From positions 62,001-126,000 of the forward strand of contig NZ_QFYS01000010.1 in assembly GCF_003254525.1 (NCBI RefSeq): 64,000 nt of DNA, written 5' to 3'. A program made the position numbers and the translations under genes. The stretch comes from Phenylobacterium kunshanense (GTDB lineage Bacteria > Pseudomonadota > Alphaproteobacteria > Caulobacterales > Caulobacteraceae). The notes beneath the pieces are model-generated. The model did no database searches. It saw only the letters and a program-made list of their open reading frames with translations, and had not been told where the DNA came from. Below, piece by piece: positions 8,723 to 16,907 of this stretch (its first letter is position 1; the number at the start of each line of letters is the position of its first letter).

Positions 8723-10221
8723 GGTGACTTCGGCGCTCCGGTAAGAAAGACGGTCTTGGCGCGCGCCCCGGCCTCGGGCGTCCGCACGTCGAAGGCGGCG
8801 GGCAGGCTCGAGTCGGTCGCGGAGTCGGCCGGAATGGTGACGAACACGCGGACGGCGCGCACCTCGTTCGGCGGCAGGACGACCTTGACGATGTCCTGCG
8901 GCGGCTCGCCCGGCGTGCGGAGCTGTGCGCCCGGCACACCCGAGAACCGGATCTCCGCCGGCACAGGCTCGAAGCCGCGGTTGGCGACCTTGAGGGTGTA
9001 GGCGTTGCGGATCGAGCCGTCGTGGAGCCGCACGAACGTCGGATTGCGGTCGCGCAGGGCGTGGATGTCGAGGACGCTCCGGTTAAGGAAGCCCCACAGC
9101 ATGATGCCCGACACGAGCACCAGCGCCACGGCGTAGTAGGCCGTCCGCGGCCGCACGTACTCGTGCTTCGGCTTCTGGCCACAGGACCGGGCGGCGACGG
9201 CGGCGTCGGTGTCGTAGGCGATCAGCGCCTTCGGCCGACCGACCTTCACCATGATCTCGTCGCAGGCGTCGATGCACAGGCCGCAGTTGATGCACTCGAG
9301 CTGCGGGCCGTTCCGGATGTCGATCCCCATCGGACAGGCGACGACGCAGGCGTTGCAGTCGATGCAGTCGCCGCGGCCCTCCCAGGGTTGGCCCTTCTTG
9401 TGCGGACCTCGCGGCTCGCCGCGGTCGGCGCGATAGGTGACCTGCAGCGAATGGTCGTCCAGCATGGCGCCCTGGATGCGGGGCCAGGGGCACATATAGG
9501 TGCACACCTGCTCGCGCATGTGGCCGGCGAAGACGTAGGTCGTCGCCGTCAGCACGGCGCACGAGACATAGGCGGTCATCGGGGCCCGGCCGATCCAGAA
9601 ATCCCGGATCAGGGTCGGGGCGTCGTGGAAGTAGAAGATCCACGCGCCGCCGGTGCCGAAGGCGACTCCGAGCCAGACGAGATGCTTGCCGCCCTTGCGC
9701 CAGAACTTGTCGAACGACATGGGCGCGGCGGCCAGGCGCATGCGGGCGTTGCGATCGCCCTCGAACAGGCGCTCGACATAGATGTAAAGGTCGGTCCAGA
9801 CCGTCTGCGGGCAGGCGTAGCCGCACCACAGGCGCCCGAAGAGGGCGGTCACCAGGAACAGCGACAGCGCCGCCATCACCAGCAGGCCGGTGATGAAGTA
9901 GACCTCCTGGGGCCAGAGCTGGATCCAGAAGAAGTAGAAACGGCGACCGGTGAAATCGACCAGCACCGCCTGGTCCGGCAGCGCGCCCGGGCGCTCCCAG
10001 CGGATCCAGGGGGTGATGTAGTAGATGGCCAGGGTCAGGATCAGCAGCGCCCACTTGATGCGACGCCACTGGCCGTGGACCAGCTTCGGATAGATCGGCT
10101 CACGGGGCTTGTAGAGGCCGCCCTTGGCGTCGCCCTTGGCGCGCGCCTTCTCGGCGGCTGAAACGGGACCGCGGCCGTCGCCGGCCGCGGTCTTCTTCGT
10201 GTTGTCGATGATGACGGTCAC
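8719..10221 (-). CDS. fixG: Cytochrome c oxidase accessory protein FixG/CcoG
   Basis: A 500-residue polyferredoxin-like membrane protein. Several transmembrane helices (near residues 55-72, 105-128, 185-230, 365-385) flank CGYACPQTVW in the membrane region. A cytoplasmic two-cluster ferredoxin segment follows (CIDCNACVVACP, then CINCGLCIDAC), and a C-terminal IgD-like periplasmic domain ends the protein. CcoG reduces Cu(II) before copper delivery to the cbb3 oxidase. It is coupled to ccoP upstream (4-base overlap) and fixH downstream. Confidence 0.95.
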   Translation of the reverse strand: MTVIIDNTKKTAAGDGRGPVSAAEKARAKGDAKGGLYKPREPIYPKLVHGQWRRIKWALLILTLAIYYITPWIRWERPGALPDQAVLVDFTGRRFYFFWIQLWPQEVYFITGLLVMAALSLFLVTALFGRLWCGYACPQTVWTDLYIYVERLFEGDRNARMRLAAAPMSFDKFWRKGGKHLVWLGVAFGTGGAWIFYFHDAPTLIRDFWIGRAPMTAYVSCAVLTATTYVFAGHMREQVCTYMCPWPRIQGAMLDDHSLQVTYRADRGEPRGPHKKGQPWEGRGDCIDCNACVVACPMGIDIRNGPQLECINCGLCIDACDEIMVKVGRPKALIAYDTDAAVAARSCGQKPKHEYVRPRTAYYAVALVLVSGIMLWGFLNRSVLDIHALRDRNPTFVRLHDGSIRNAYTLKVANRGFEPVPAEIRFSGVPGAQLRTPGEPPQDIVKVVLPPNEVRAVRVFVTIPADSATDSSLPAAFDVRTPEAGARAKTVFLTGAPKSP

Positions 10222-11144
10222 TTGGCTGTGGCGACGGCGACGACGCCCTCCTTCGCGGCGGCCTGCGCCGGCTCGGCGTCACCGCCCGCATTGGCATGGA
10301 CATAGACGGCCAGCGCCTTGATGGTCTCGGGCGAGAACCGGGCCTGCCACGAGGGCATGACGCCGTTGCGTCCGTTCCAGATCTGCTCGCTGATCGAAGC
10401 GCGGTCCGAGCCGTAGAGCCATTCGGCGTCGGTCAGGTTCGGCACGCCCCGCGCGGGGTCGCCGGCGCCGGCCGGGCCATGGCAGGCCGCGCACTGGTCG
10501 GCATAGGTCTGGGCGGCGCGCGTCACGGCGGCCTGGTTCGCCTTCCGGCGCGACAGGGCCACGACGTACTCCGTCATGTCGGCGATCTGGGCGTCGGTCA
10601 GCATCTGGTCGCGACCGAACGCCGGCATCACGGTTTCGCCTTTGGCCTGGGCGTGGCCCGAGCGGACACCGACCTCGAGCGTGTGACGGATCTCGTCGAG
10701 CGAGCCGCCCCACAGCCAGACGTCGTCACGCAGGTTGGGGTAGCCCTTGCCGCCGCCGCCGCCCGCGCCGTGACAGGTGGCGCAGTTGTCGCCAAAGACC
10801 GACTGGCCCACCTGCATGGCGTAGGCCTGCAGGTCGGGATCGGCTTCGATCTGCTGCAGAGACGCCGTCCGCAGCTTGGCCTCGCCGGCCTGGCGGTGAG
10901 CCTTCAGGCCATCCAGCTCTCGAACGACATCGGCGCGGTCGGACATGCCCAGCACGCCCTTCGTGTATCCGCTGACGCCCGGCCAGGCCGGCATCAGCAC
11001 CCAGTACACGATAGCCCAGAGGATCGAGCCGTAGAACACCCACAGCCACCAGCGGGGCAGCGGCGTATCCAGTTCCTTGATTCCATCCCACTCGTGGCCA
11101 GTGGTTTCGGTGCCCGAGTGGTCGTCGCGTTCGCGCTCAGACAT
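10218..11144 (-). CDS. ccoP: cbb3 oxidase diheme subunit CcoP
   Basis: A 308-residue membrane-anchored cytochrome c. The N-terminal CcoP domain has DGIKELDTPLPRWWLW and a helix at about 31-51. Two periplasmic heme c motifs follow: CATCH (C121, C124, H125) and CAACH (C218, C221, H222), with methionine ligands probably in TVMPAFG and GVMPSW. It carries electrons from cytochrome c into the oxidase. Its ATG overlaps the end of ccoQ by 8 bases. Confidence 0.95.
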   Translation of the reverse strand: MSERERDDHSGTETTGHEWDGIKELDTPLPRWWLWVFYGSILWAIVYWVLMPAWPGVSGYTKGVLGMSDRADVVRELDGLKAHRQAGEAKLRTASLQQIEADPDLQAYAMQVGQSVFGDNCATCHGAGGGGGKGYPNLRDDVWLWGGSLDEIRHTLEVGVRSGHAQAKGETVMPAFGRDQMLTDAQIADMTEYVVALSRRKANQAAVTRAAQTYADQCAACHGPAGAGDPARGVPNLTDAEWLYGSDRASISEQIWNGRNGVMPSWQARFSPETIKALAVYVHANAGGDAEPAQAAAKEGVVAVATAK

Positions 11145-11310
11145 GGTCGCTCTCGTCCTTTTCGAGCGGCAGGTGGGCGAGGCGATCGAACGCCTCCTTG
11201 TGCTTGGGCCAGAGCGCGTAGATCAGGCCGGCAATGAAGATCAGGCCGAAGTAGATAGTCCCGCCCTGCTGGGCGAACCTGGCGACGGCCTCGTAGGTCA
11301 GGCCGCTCAT
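11137..11310 (-). CDS. ccoQ: cbb3 oxidase small subunit CcoQ
   Basis: A 57-residue protein beginning [17 protein letters not shown], with one transmembrane helix (about 19-33, [15 protein letters not shown]) followed by [16 protein letters not shown], the usual CcoQ pattern. It stabilises the oxidase complex. The gene sits in the standard place between ccoO and ccoP, overlapping both. Confidence 0.93.
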   Translation of the reverse strand: MSGLTYEAVARFAQQGGTIYFGLIFIAGLIYALWPKHKEAFDRLAHLPLEKDESDHV

Positions 11311-12044
11311 CGCAGGTTCTCCGGATCCGAGGCCTTGTAGGTCTTGAAGTCGACCATCGTGCCCAGCACCTGCAGGTAGGCGATCAAGGCGTCCATCTCG
11401 CTGATCTTCTGCGGATTGCCGTCGAAGTCGCGCTGCTGGACCTTCACGTCGTAGCGCTTCTTCACGCCCGAGGTGTCGCCCGCGAAGGGATCGACCTGGG
11501 TCTCGAGATCGGCCCTGGCGTTTTCGATCTGGTCCTTGGTGTAGGGCACGCCGACCGCCTTCAGCGCCTTCAGGCGCTGCTGGATCGCGCGGTAGTCCAG
11601 GTCGGTCTCGGCCAGGAACTTGTACGGCGGCATGTTGGATTCCGGCACGACCGAGCGGGGATCCCGCAGGTGGTCGACGTGCCAGCCATCCGAATACTTG
11701 CCACCCACGCGGGCCAGGTCAGGCCCGGTCCGCTTGGAACCCCACTGGAAGGGGTGGTCGTACATGCTCTCGGCCGCGAGGCTGTAGTGGCCGTAGCGCT
11801 CCACCTCGTCCCGCAGCGGACGGACCATCTGCGAGTGGCAGACGTAGCAGCCCTCGCGGACGTAGATGTCGCGGCCCGCCTGTTCGAGCGGGGTGTAGGG
11901 ACGGACGCCCTTCACCTTCTCGATCGTGCTCTCCAGGTAGAAGAGCGGAGCGATTTCGACGAGGCCGCCGATCGAGACCACGATGATGATCCCGATGGTG
12001 AGCAGGAGCGAATGCCGCTCGAGTTTGCCGTGGTGCTTCCACAT
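11307..12044 (-). CDS. ccoO: cbb3 oxidase monoheme subunit CcoO
   Basis: A 245-residue membrane-anchored cytochrome c: an N-terminal helix (about 12-36), one heme c site [12 protein letters not shown] (C66, C69, H70), and the conserved methionine-ligand region [10 protein letters not shown]. It is the second subunit of cbb3 oxidase, passing electrons to CcoN. It follows ccoN by 11 bases and overlaps ccoQ by 4. Confidence 0.95.
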   Translation of the reverse strand: MWKHHGKLERHSLLLTIGIIIVVSIGGLVEIAPLFYLESTIEKVKGVRPYTPLEQAGRDIYVREGCYVCHSQMVRPLRDEVERYGHYSLAAESMYDHPFQWGSKRTGPDLARVGGKYSDGWHVDHLRDPRSVVPESNMPPYKFLAETDLDYRAIQQRLKALKAVGVPYTKDQIENARADLETQVDPFAGDTSGVKKRYDVKVQQRDFDGNPQKISEMDALIAYLQVLGTMVDFKTYKASDPENLR

Positions 12045-12055
12045 ATGCGCAGCCC

Positions 12056-13720
12056 TTACTCAGCCGCCGCGAGGGCGGGGGTGGGCGTCGCGATCGGGGT
12101 GGCCAGCTCCGACGTCGCGGGGCTGGGCAGGCGGACCGTACGCCACAGGTTGTAGGCCATGATCACCGCGCCGGAGAGGTACATCAGACCCCCGATGGTA
12201 CGGATCACGTTCTCGATGTGCTTGGCCGCGACGGTCTCGACGAAGGCGTTCGCGAGGTAGCCCTGCGGCGTGTATTCGCGCCACATCAGGCCCTCCATGA
12301 TGCCGGAGACCCACATGGCGGCGATGTATAGAAGGATGCCGGTGGTGGCGATCCAGAAGTGCCACTCGACCAGGGCGTTCGAGTAGAGCCGGTCCTTCTT
12401 CCACAGCCACGGCACCAGGCAGTAGATCGCGCCGAAGCTGATGAAGCCGACCCAGCCCAGCGCGCCCGAGTGCACGTGGCCGATGGTCCAGTCGGTGTAG
12501 TGGCTGAGGGCGTTGACGGCGCGGACGCTCATCAGCGGCCCCTCGAAGGTCGACATGCCATAGAAGGCGATGGCGACCACCATCATCCGGACGACCGGGT
12601 CGGTGCGCAGCTTGTCCCACGCGCCCGAGAGGGTCATCAGGCCGTTGATCATGCCGCCCCAGGACGGCATCCACAGCATGATCGAGAAGGTCATGCCCAG
12701 GGTCTGCGCCCACTGCGGCAGCGCCGTGTAGTGCAGGTGGTGCGGGCCGGCCCAGATGTAGATGAAGATCAGCGACCAGAAGTGGACGATCGACAGGCGG
12801 TACGAATAGACCGGCCGTTCGACCCGCTTCGGCACGAAGTAGTACATCATGGCCAGGAAGCCGGCGGTGAGGAAGAAGCCCACCGCGTTGTGGCCGTACC
12901 ACCACTGGGTCAGCGCGTCCTGCACGCCCGAGAAGGCCGAGTAGCTCTTCGCTTCCAGCAGACCCACCGGGACGGCCGCATTGTTCACCAGGTGCAGGAT
13001 CGCGATCGTGACGATGAAGGCCAGGTAGAACCAGTTCGCCACATAGATGTGGGGCTCCTTGCGCTTCCAGATCGTGCCAAGGAAGACCAGCAGGTAGGCG
13101 ACCCAGACGATCGTCAGCCAGAGATCGACGTACCATTCAGGCTCGGCGTACTCCCGGCTCTGGGTGATCCCGGCGACGTAGCCTGTGGCGGCCAGCACGA
13201 TGAAGAGCTGGTAGCCCCAGAAGACGAACCAGGGCCAGGCGCCGCCGGCGAGTCGCGCCTTGCAGGTGCGCTGCACCACGTAGAAGGACGTCGCGATCAG
13301 GGCGTTGCCCCCGAAGGCGAAGATCACCGCCGAGGTGTGCAGCGGCCGCAGGCGGCCGAAATTCAGGAACGGCAGCTCTGGGAAGTAGAACAGCGTCGGC
13401 CAGCTCAGCTGGGCGGCGATGACTACCCCGACCAGCAGGCCGACCACCGCCCAGAACATGGTGGCGATCACCCCGGCGCGAATGACGCCGTCGGCGTATC
13501 GGCTCTGGTCCGAGCTGAGCTTGCCCGCCCCGAGCGCCAGGGACATGGCGAAGAAGGCGGTCACGAATCCGGCGATCAGGACATAGCCGTGAAAGCGGAA
13601 CGAGGGGTCTTGGGTGAAGGCGGTCGCGAGAATCGACAAGAGCGCCGCTACGCCGGTGAAGGTGTAGAGCGCGATCGCGTCGAAGGGCGCGCCGTCGCGT
13701 TTTGATGCAGCCTGCGTCAT
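12056..13720 (-). CDS. ccoN: cbb3 oxidase catalytic subunit CcoN
   Basis: The heme-copper oxidase subunit I of the high-affinity cbb3 type, 554 residues with about 12-14 transmembrane helices. Signature histidines are visible in [15 protein letters not shown], in [15 protein letters not shown] (copper-B and Tyr-crosslink region), in [11 protein letters not shown] and in [14 protein letters not shown]. The start at 13720 ([10 protein letters not shown]) fits the family. A longer frame to 13819 would run through the FixK box and is rejected. This is the first gene of ccoNOQP-fixGHIS-hemN. Confidence 0.96.
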   Translation of the reverse strand: MTQAASKRDGAPFDAIALYTFTGVAALLSILATAFTQDPSFRFHGYVLIAGFVTAFFAMSLALGAGKLSSDQSRYADGVIRAGVIATMFWAVVGLLVGVVIAAQLSWPTLFYFPELPFLNFGRLRPLHTSAVIFAFGGNALIATSFYVVQRTCKARLAGGAWPWFVFWGYQLFIVLAATGYVAGITQSREYAEPEWYVDLWLTIVWVAYLLVFLGTIWKRKEPHIYVANWFYLAFIVTIAILHLVNNAAVPVGLLEAKSYSAFSGVQDALTQWWYGHNAVGFFLTAGFLAMMYYFVPKRVERPVYSYRLSIVHFWSLIFIYIWAGPHHLHYTALPQWAQTLGMTFSIMLWMPSWGGMINGLMTLSGAWDKLRTDPVVRMMVVAIAFYGMSTFEGPLMSVRAVNALSHYTDWTIGHVHSGALGWVGFISFGAIYCLVPWLWKKDRLYSNALVEWHFWIATTGILLYIAAMWVSGIMEGLMWREYTPQGYLANAFVETVAAKHIENVIRTIGGLMYLSGAVIMAYNLWRTVRLPSPATSELATPIATPTPALAAAE

Positions 13721-13780
13721 GGCTTCCACGGGTGCTTGAGAGACAGAGGGGCTCCTTGCCGCAGTGCAAAAAGACCGACC

Positions 13781-13794
13781 TTGATATCGATCAA
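13781..13794. promoter_or_regulatory. Perfect FixK/FNR box between ccoN and a divergent small gene
   Basis: TTGATATCGATCAA is a full match to TTGAT-N4-ATCAA. Placed at -41.5 it would start the ccoN transcript near 13746 (26-base leader) and, on the other strand, a transcript near 13829 (17-base leader for the gene at 13846). One palindrome may therefore drive both directions. Confidence 0.9.
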
Positions 13795-13845
13795 GGAGCC
13801 CCCGCCGCAGCGTCGCCACTGTGGCGCCATTAACGGAGTTCTGGA

Positions 13846-14112
13846 ATGCCCGCGAATGCCACCGAAGATCGGATTCTCCGCCTCGGCGCAGCGCTCGCGG
13901 GCGTGATCTTCATGGTCGGCGCAGCGCTGGCCTGGGAGATGGCGCGCGCCCACATGGCGCTTCTGGGAACGATCTGCGGCGCTGGCCCCCACCCCCATTG
14001 TGGCTGGTGCTACGGAGCGGCGAGTCTCGTCCTGGCGGGACTCGCCGGTTTCGCCTACGCGGCCCGGCCAAATGGAAACGCCGGTTTGCTCCAGATCAAA
14101 GCGCGGCCTTAG
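13846..14112 (+). CDS. Cys/His-rich two-helix membrane protein of unknown function
   Basis: An 88-residue protein with two hydrophobic helices (about 10-30 and 55-72). The loop between them is [15 protein letters not shown], a cluster of three cysteines and two histidines that could bind a metal or heme, or form disulfides on the periplasmic face. GGAG lies 8 bases before the ATG. It diverges from ccoN across a perfect FixK box, so it is likely induced with the oxidase. I do not recognise the family. Confidence 0.75.
   Translation: MPANATEDRILRLGAALAGVIFMVGAALAWEMARAHMALLGTICGAGPHPHCGWCYGAASLVLAGLAGFAYAARPNGNAGLLQIKARP
14086..14099. promoter_or_regulatory. FixK/FNR box upstream of ompW
   Basis: TTGCTCCAGATCAA matches TTGAT-N4-ATCAA at 9 of 10 positions. 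Its centre is 77 bases before the ompW ATG, giving a predicted start near 14134. It overlaps the 3' end of the preceding small gene. FNR control of ompW is known in enterobacteria. Confidence 0.65.
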
Positions 14113-14169
14113 AAGACCTGGAGAACATCCCCTCAAGCGGCCAACGAGCCGATACTGAAGGGGATAGAT

Positions 14170-14817
14170 ATGAATACGAAGATCTTCGCCGCCGCTGCTG
14201 TCGCGGCTCTGGCCTGCGCGGGCGTCGCCCAGGCGCAGGACTTCGCGCCCAAGGCGAAGGGCGACATCATGCTCAACGTGCGCATCACCGACGTGGCGCC
14301 GCAGGGCACGGACCCGATCACCACCCTCGCCGGCGCGGCCACCGGCCTGCGCGCCGACGCCTCCTACGACGTGATGCCGACCATCGGCCTCACCTACTTC
14401 TTCACTGACAACATCGCCGCCGAGGTGATCGCCGGCACGACCAACCACTCGGTGAAGGCCAAGGGGCCGGGCGTCGACCTGAAGATCAAGGAGACCTGGG
14501 TCCTGCCGCCGATCGTGTCGCTACAGTACCACTTCGCGCCGCAGTCGCGCGTGAGCCCCTACGTGGGCGCCGGCATCAACTACATGCTGTTCTATAGCGG
14601 CGAGGACAAGAACGGCTTCGCCCTGAAGATCAAGGACGGTTTCGGGACCGCGCTGCAGGCCGGCGTCGACGTCGCACTCCAAGGCAAGTGGAGCCTGAAC
14701 CTCGACGCCAAGAAGGTGTTCTTCGACACCAAGGCGGTCGACAACATCAACGGCGTGAAGACCAAGGTGACCCTCGACCCGTGGGTCCTGTCGGCGGGCT
14801 TCGGCTACCGCTTCTAG
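14170..14817 (+). CDS. ompW: OmpW family outer-membrane protein
   Basis: A 215-residue beta-barrel precursor. Signal peptide residues 1-22 (MNTKIFAAAAVAALACAGVA, cleavage after AQA). The mature part has the OmpW pattern: KGDIMLNVRITDVAP, the PTIGLTYFFTDNIAAEVIA strand pair, SPYVGAGINYMLFY, and a C-terminal FGYRF ending in the aromatic residue used for barrel insertion. OmpW forms an eight-stranded pore for small hydrophobic compounds and is often oxygen-regulated. A FixK box lies upstream. Confidence 0.92.
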   Translation: MNTKIFAAAAVAALACAGVAQAQDFAPKAKGDIMLNVRITDVAPQGTDPITTLAGAATGLRADASYDVMPTIGLTYFFTDNIAAEVIAGTTNHSVKAKGPGVDLKIKETWVLPPIVSLQYHFAPQSRVSPYVGAGINYMLFYSGEDKNGFALKIKDGFGTALQAGVDVALQGKWSLNLDAKKVFFDTKAVDNINGVKTKVTLDPWVLSAGFGYRF

Positions 14818-14888
14818 GCGGCTTGATCAGACGCAACGCCGGCCGCATCCTGAGAGTCTAGGGTTCCCCCAATCTGGGAGGAAGACCA

Positions 14889-15656
14889 ATGAACAGGCTC
14901 AAGGGCAAGGTCGCCGTGATCACCGGTGGCGCGCTCGGACTCGGGCGCGCCACCGCCTTGCGCATGGCCGAGGAAGGCGCCGCGGTCGCCATCTGCGATC
15001 TCCTCGTCGATCAGGCCAACATCTTCGCCGACGAGCTCGCCGCCCGCGGTTTCGAGGCCTGCGCCTGGCGGCTCGACGTCTCAAACGAGGCCGAAGTCGC
15101 TCGGGTGCTGAACGAGGTGGCTGGCCGGTTCGGCCGCATCGACATCCTCGTGAACAACGCCGGCGTCGCCGGCCCCAGCAAACCCACCGACCAGATCACC
15201 GAGGCGGAGTGGGACTTCGTCCAGGCGATCAACGTCAAGGGCGTCTTCTTCTGCACCAAGCACGCCATCCCGCACCTGCGAAAGGCGGGCGCCGGCAGCA
15301 TCATCAACCTGTCGTCGATCTACGGCCTCGTCGGCGCGCCCGACGTGCCGCCGTATCACGCCTCGAAAGGCGCCGTGCGGCTGATGTCCAAGACAGACGC
15401 ACTGATCTACGCCCCCGACAAGATCCGCGTGAACTCGGTCCACCCCGGCTTCATCTGGACGCCGATGGTCGAGGGACACCTGAAAGCCCAGGGCGATGTG
15501 GAAGAGGGCCGCCACGCGGTCGACGCGCTTCACCCGCTGGGCCACATCGGCGAGCCGGACGACATCGCCTGGGCCTGCGTCTACCTGGCCTCCGACGAAG
15601 CGAAGTTCGTCACCGGCGCCGAGCTGGTGGTGGACGGCGGCTACACGGCGAGGTGA
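14889..15656 (+). CDS. SDR family NAD(P)-dependent oxidoreductase
   Basis: A 255-residue short-chain dehydrogenase. The cofactor motif TGGALGLG is at residues 12-19, D37 at the end of the second strand favours NAD, NNAG follows near 90, and the catalytic Ser (NLSSIYG) and Tyr/Lys (YHASK) are present. The C-terminus ends with GAELVVDGGYTAR, typical of cyclohexanol/cyclopentanol dehydrogenase-like SDRs. The ribosome site GGGAGGAAG precedes the ATG. Substrate is unknown. It is followed immediately by a membrane protein gene. Confidence 0.9.
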   Translation: MNRLKGKVAVITGGALGLGRATALRMAEEGAAVAICDLLVDQANIFADELAARGFEACAWRLDVSNEAEVARVLNEVAGRFGRIDILVNNAGVAGPSKPTDQITEAEWDFVQAINVKGVFFCTKHAIPHLRKAGAGSIINLSSIYGLVGAPDVPPYHASKGAVRLMSKTDALIYAPDKIRVNSVHPGFIWTPMVEGHLKAQGDVEEGRHAVDALHPLGHIGEPDDIAWACVYLASDEAKFVTGAELVVDGGYTAR

Positions 15657-15657
15657 C

Positions 15658-16095
15658 GTGCCGGCGTTCAGCTTCCCAGCGGTGCTGCGGGCGCTCGCGG
15701 TCTGGGTGCTGATCATCCTGGCCGAGAGCGTCCAGGGCGGCCTGCGCCGGGTCCTCACCGGACCCGAGGCCGAGTTCGCGGTGCGACAGGGCTCGGTTCT
15801 GGTGGGCGCGCTGGTGATCTTCGCGATCACCTGGTTCAGCCTTGGCTGGCTGCGGATCCGCACGACGGGCGGGGCGCTGGCGATCGGCCTGCTTTGGGTG
15901 GCCCTCACGATCGGCTTCGAGTTCGGGCTGGGCCGCATGCTCGGCTATGGCTGGGACCGCATCCTCTCCGACTATGACCTCGTGCACGGCGGCCTGATGC
16001 CGCTGGGCCTGGTTGCGATGGCCCTAACGCCATGGCTGGCGTGCCGGCTCAGGGGCGATAGAGTCGGGAATGGCGATCCTCTCGCCCACGGATGA
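15658..16095 (+). CDS. Four-helix integral membrane protein, unknown function
   Basis: A 145-residue protein from a GTG located one base after the SDR stop. It has four hydrophobic segments (about residues 8-25, 40-58, 68-85, 110-130) separated by short charged loops, including FELGLGR-like and GYGWDRILSDYDL. No recognised domain. It is tightly packed between the SDR and a flavodoxin-fold reductase, and its end overlaps the next start as ATGA, so the three are probably one operon. Confidence 0.7.
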   Translation: MPAFSFPAVLRALAVWVLIILAESVQGGLRRVLTGPEAEFAVRQGSVLVGALVIFAITWFSLGWLRIRTTGGALAIGLLWVALTIGFEFGLGRMLGYGWDRILSDYDLVHGGLMPLGLVAMALTPWLACRLRGDRVGNGDPLAHG

Positions 16096-16691
16096 AGGAG
16101 CCTTCAGTGAAGCACGCCGTCGTCCTCGCCCACCCCGCGGCCGGCAGCCTCAATGCCGCGATCGCCAGGGCCTATGCCGAGACCGTCCAGGCTCGGGGCC
16201 ACGCGGTCGTGGTGCGCGATCTTTACGCCCTGGGATTCGATCCCTGCCTGAAGGCCGAGGAGATTCCAGGGCCTGGCGAGCCGCGATTTGGTCCGGACGT
16301 GGTGGCCGAGCGCGCCGAGCTCGCCGACGCCGAGGTCTTCGTCTTCGTCTACCCGATCTGGTTCAACGGACCGCCGGCGATCCTGAAGGGCTATGTGGAC
16401 CGTGTGTTCGGCATGGGGTTCGGCTTTCGCCCCGCGTTCGGCGGGACCGAGCCGGCGCTCAGCGGACGTCGACTCATCAGCTTCACCACCTCGGGCGCGC
16501 CCGATGCCTGGATGAATCAGACCGGGGCCCTCGAGGGCCTGCGCCGCCTTTTCGACGCCCACCTCGCCGGAACCACCGGCCTGACGGTCGCCGACCACGT
16601 CCATTTTGGCGGCATGGTCTCGGGAATCACCGAGGAGGCGTTTGAGGAGGTCATCGAGGCGGTTCGCCGCAAGGCCGGCGAGGCGGGCTGA
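16092..16691 (+). CDS. NAD(P)H:quinone oxidoreductase-like flavoprotein
   Basis: A 199-residue flavodoxin-fold enzyme of the NQO1/KefF/MdaB type. Visible motifs: N-terminal HAVVLAHPAAGSLNAAIA (FMN/FAD phosphate loop region), VYPIWFNGPPAILKGYVDRV (flavin ring contact and family signature) and FTTSGAPDAW. These enzymes reduce quinones with NAD(P)H by two electrons in the cytosol, protecting against redox cycling. Translationally coupled to the membrane protein upstream. Confidence 0.88.
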   Translation: MKEPSVKHAVVLAHPAAGSLNAAIARAYAETVQARGHAVVVRDLYALGFDPCLKAEEIPGPGEPRFGPDVVAERAELADAEVFVFVYPIWFNGPPAILKGYVDRVFGMGFGFRPAFGGTEPALSGRRLISFTTSGAPDAWMNQTGALEGLRRLFDAHLAGTTGLTVADHVHFGGMVSGITEEAFEEVIEAVRRKAGEAG

Positions 16692-16706
16692 AGACGCCGG
16701 CCGCCA

Positions 16707-16800
16707 GAAAACAATACGCCCCGGCCGATTGCACAGCCGGGGCGGGAAAGGCGCCAGTCCAGGGTTATGGGGGACGAGCAGGACTGGTTGGTGTGCCTTG
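16707..16800 (-). ncRNA. Candidate small RNA with C-rich loop and intrinsic terminator (copy 1)
   Basis: On the minus strand a 7-bp hairpin (CCAGTCC with GGACTGG, 16781-16787 with 16754-16760) presents a loop containing GTCCCCCATAAC (16764-16775). A short linker leads to a strong 9-bp hairpin (16736-16744 with 16717-16725) followed by TATTGTTTTC, a good intrinsic terminator. Both flanking genes read the other way. The 5' end is a guess from a degenerate FixK-like site at 16835-16848 (8 of 10). The same loop with different stems occurs at 60665-60802. The layout resembles alphaproteobacterial suhB-type small RNAs, but I cannot confirm the family. Confidence 0.65.
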
Positions 16801-16907
16801 TGTCGATTGCTAACGCCCTGAACGCGCGCCCGCCTTGCGCGAGGTCAAATTCCGCCGGCTTGCGGGCGGTCAAGACGCCGACACGGTTCACCCGCTAAGG
16901 TCCGGCC

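Noticed and set aside
13721..13819. N-terminal extension of ccoN
   Set aside because: Contains the perfect FixK box and has non-conserved sequence; the ATG at 13720 fits CcoN.
14823..14836. FixK-like TTGATCAGACGCAA upstream of the SDR gene
   Set aside because: Only 8 of 10 positions match; spacing is acceptable but too weak to call as a site.
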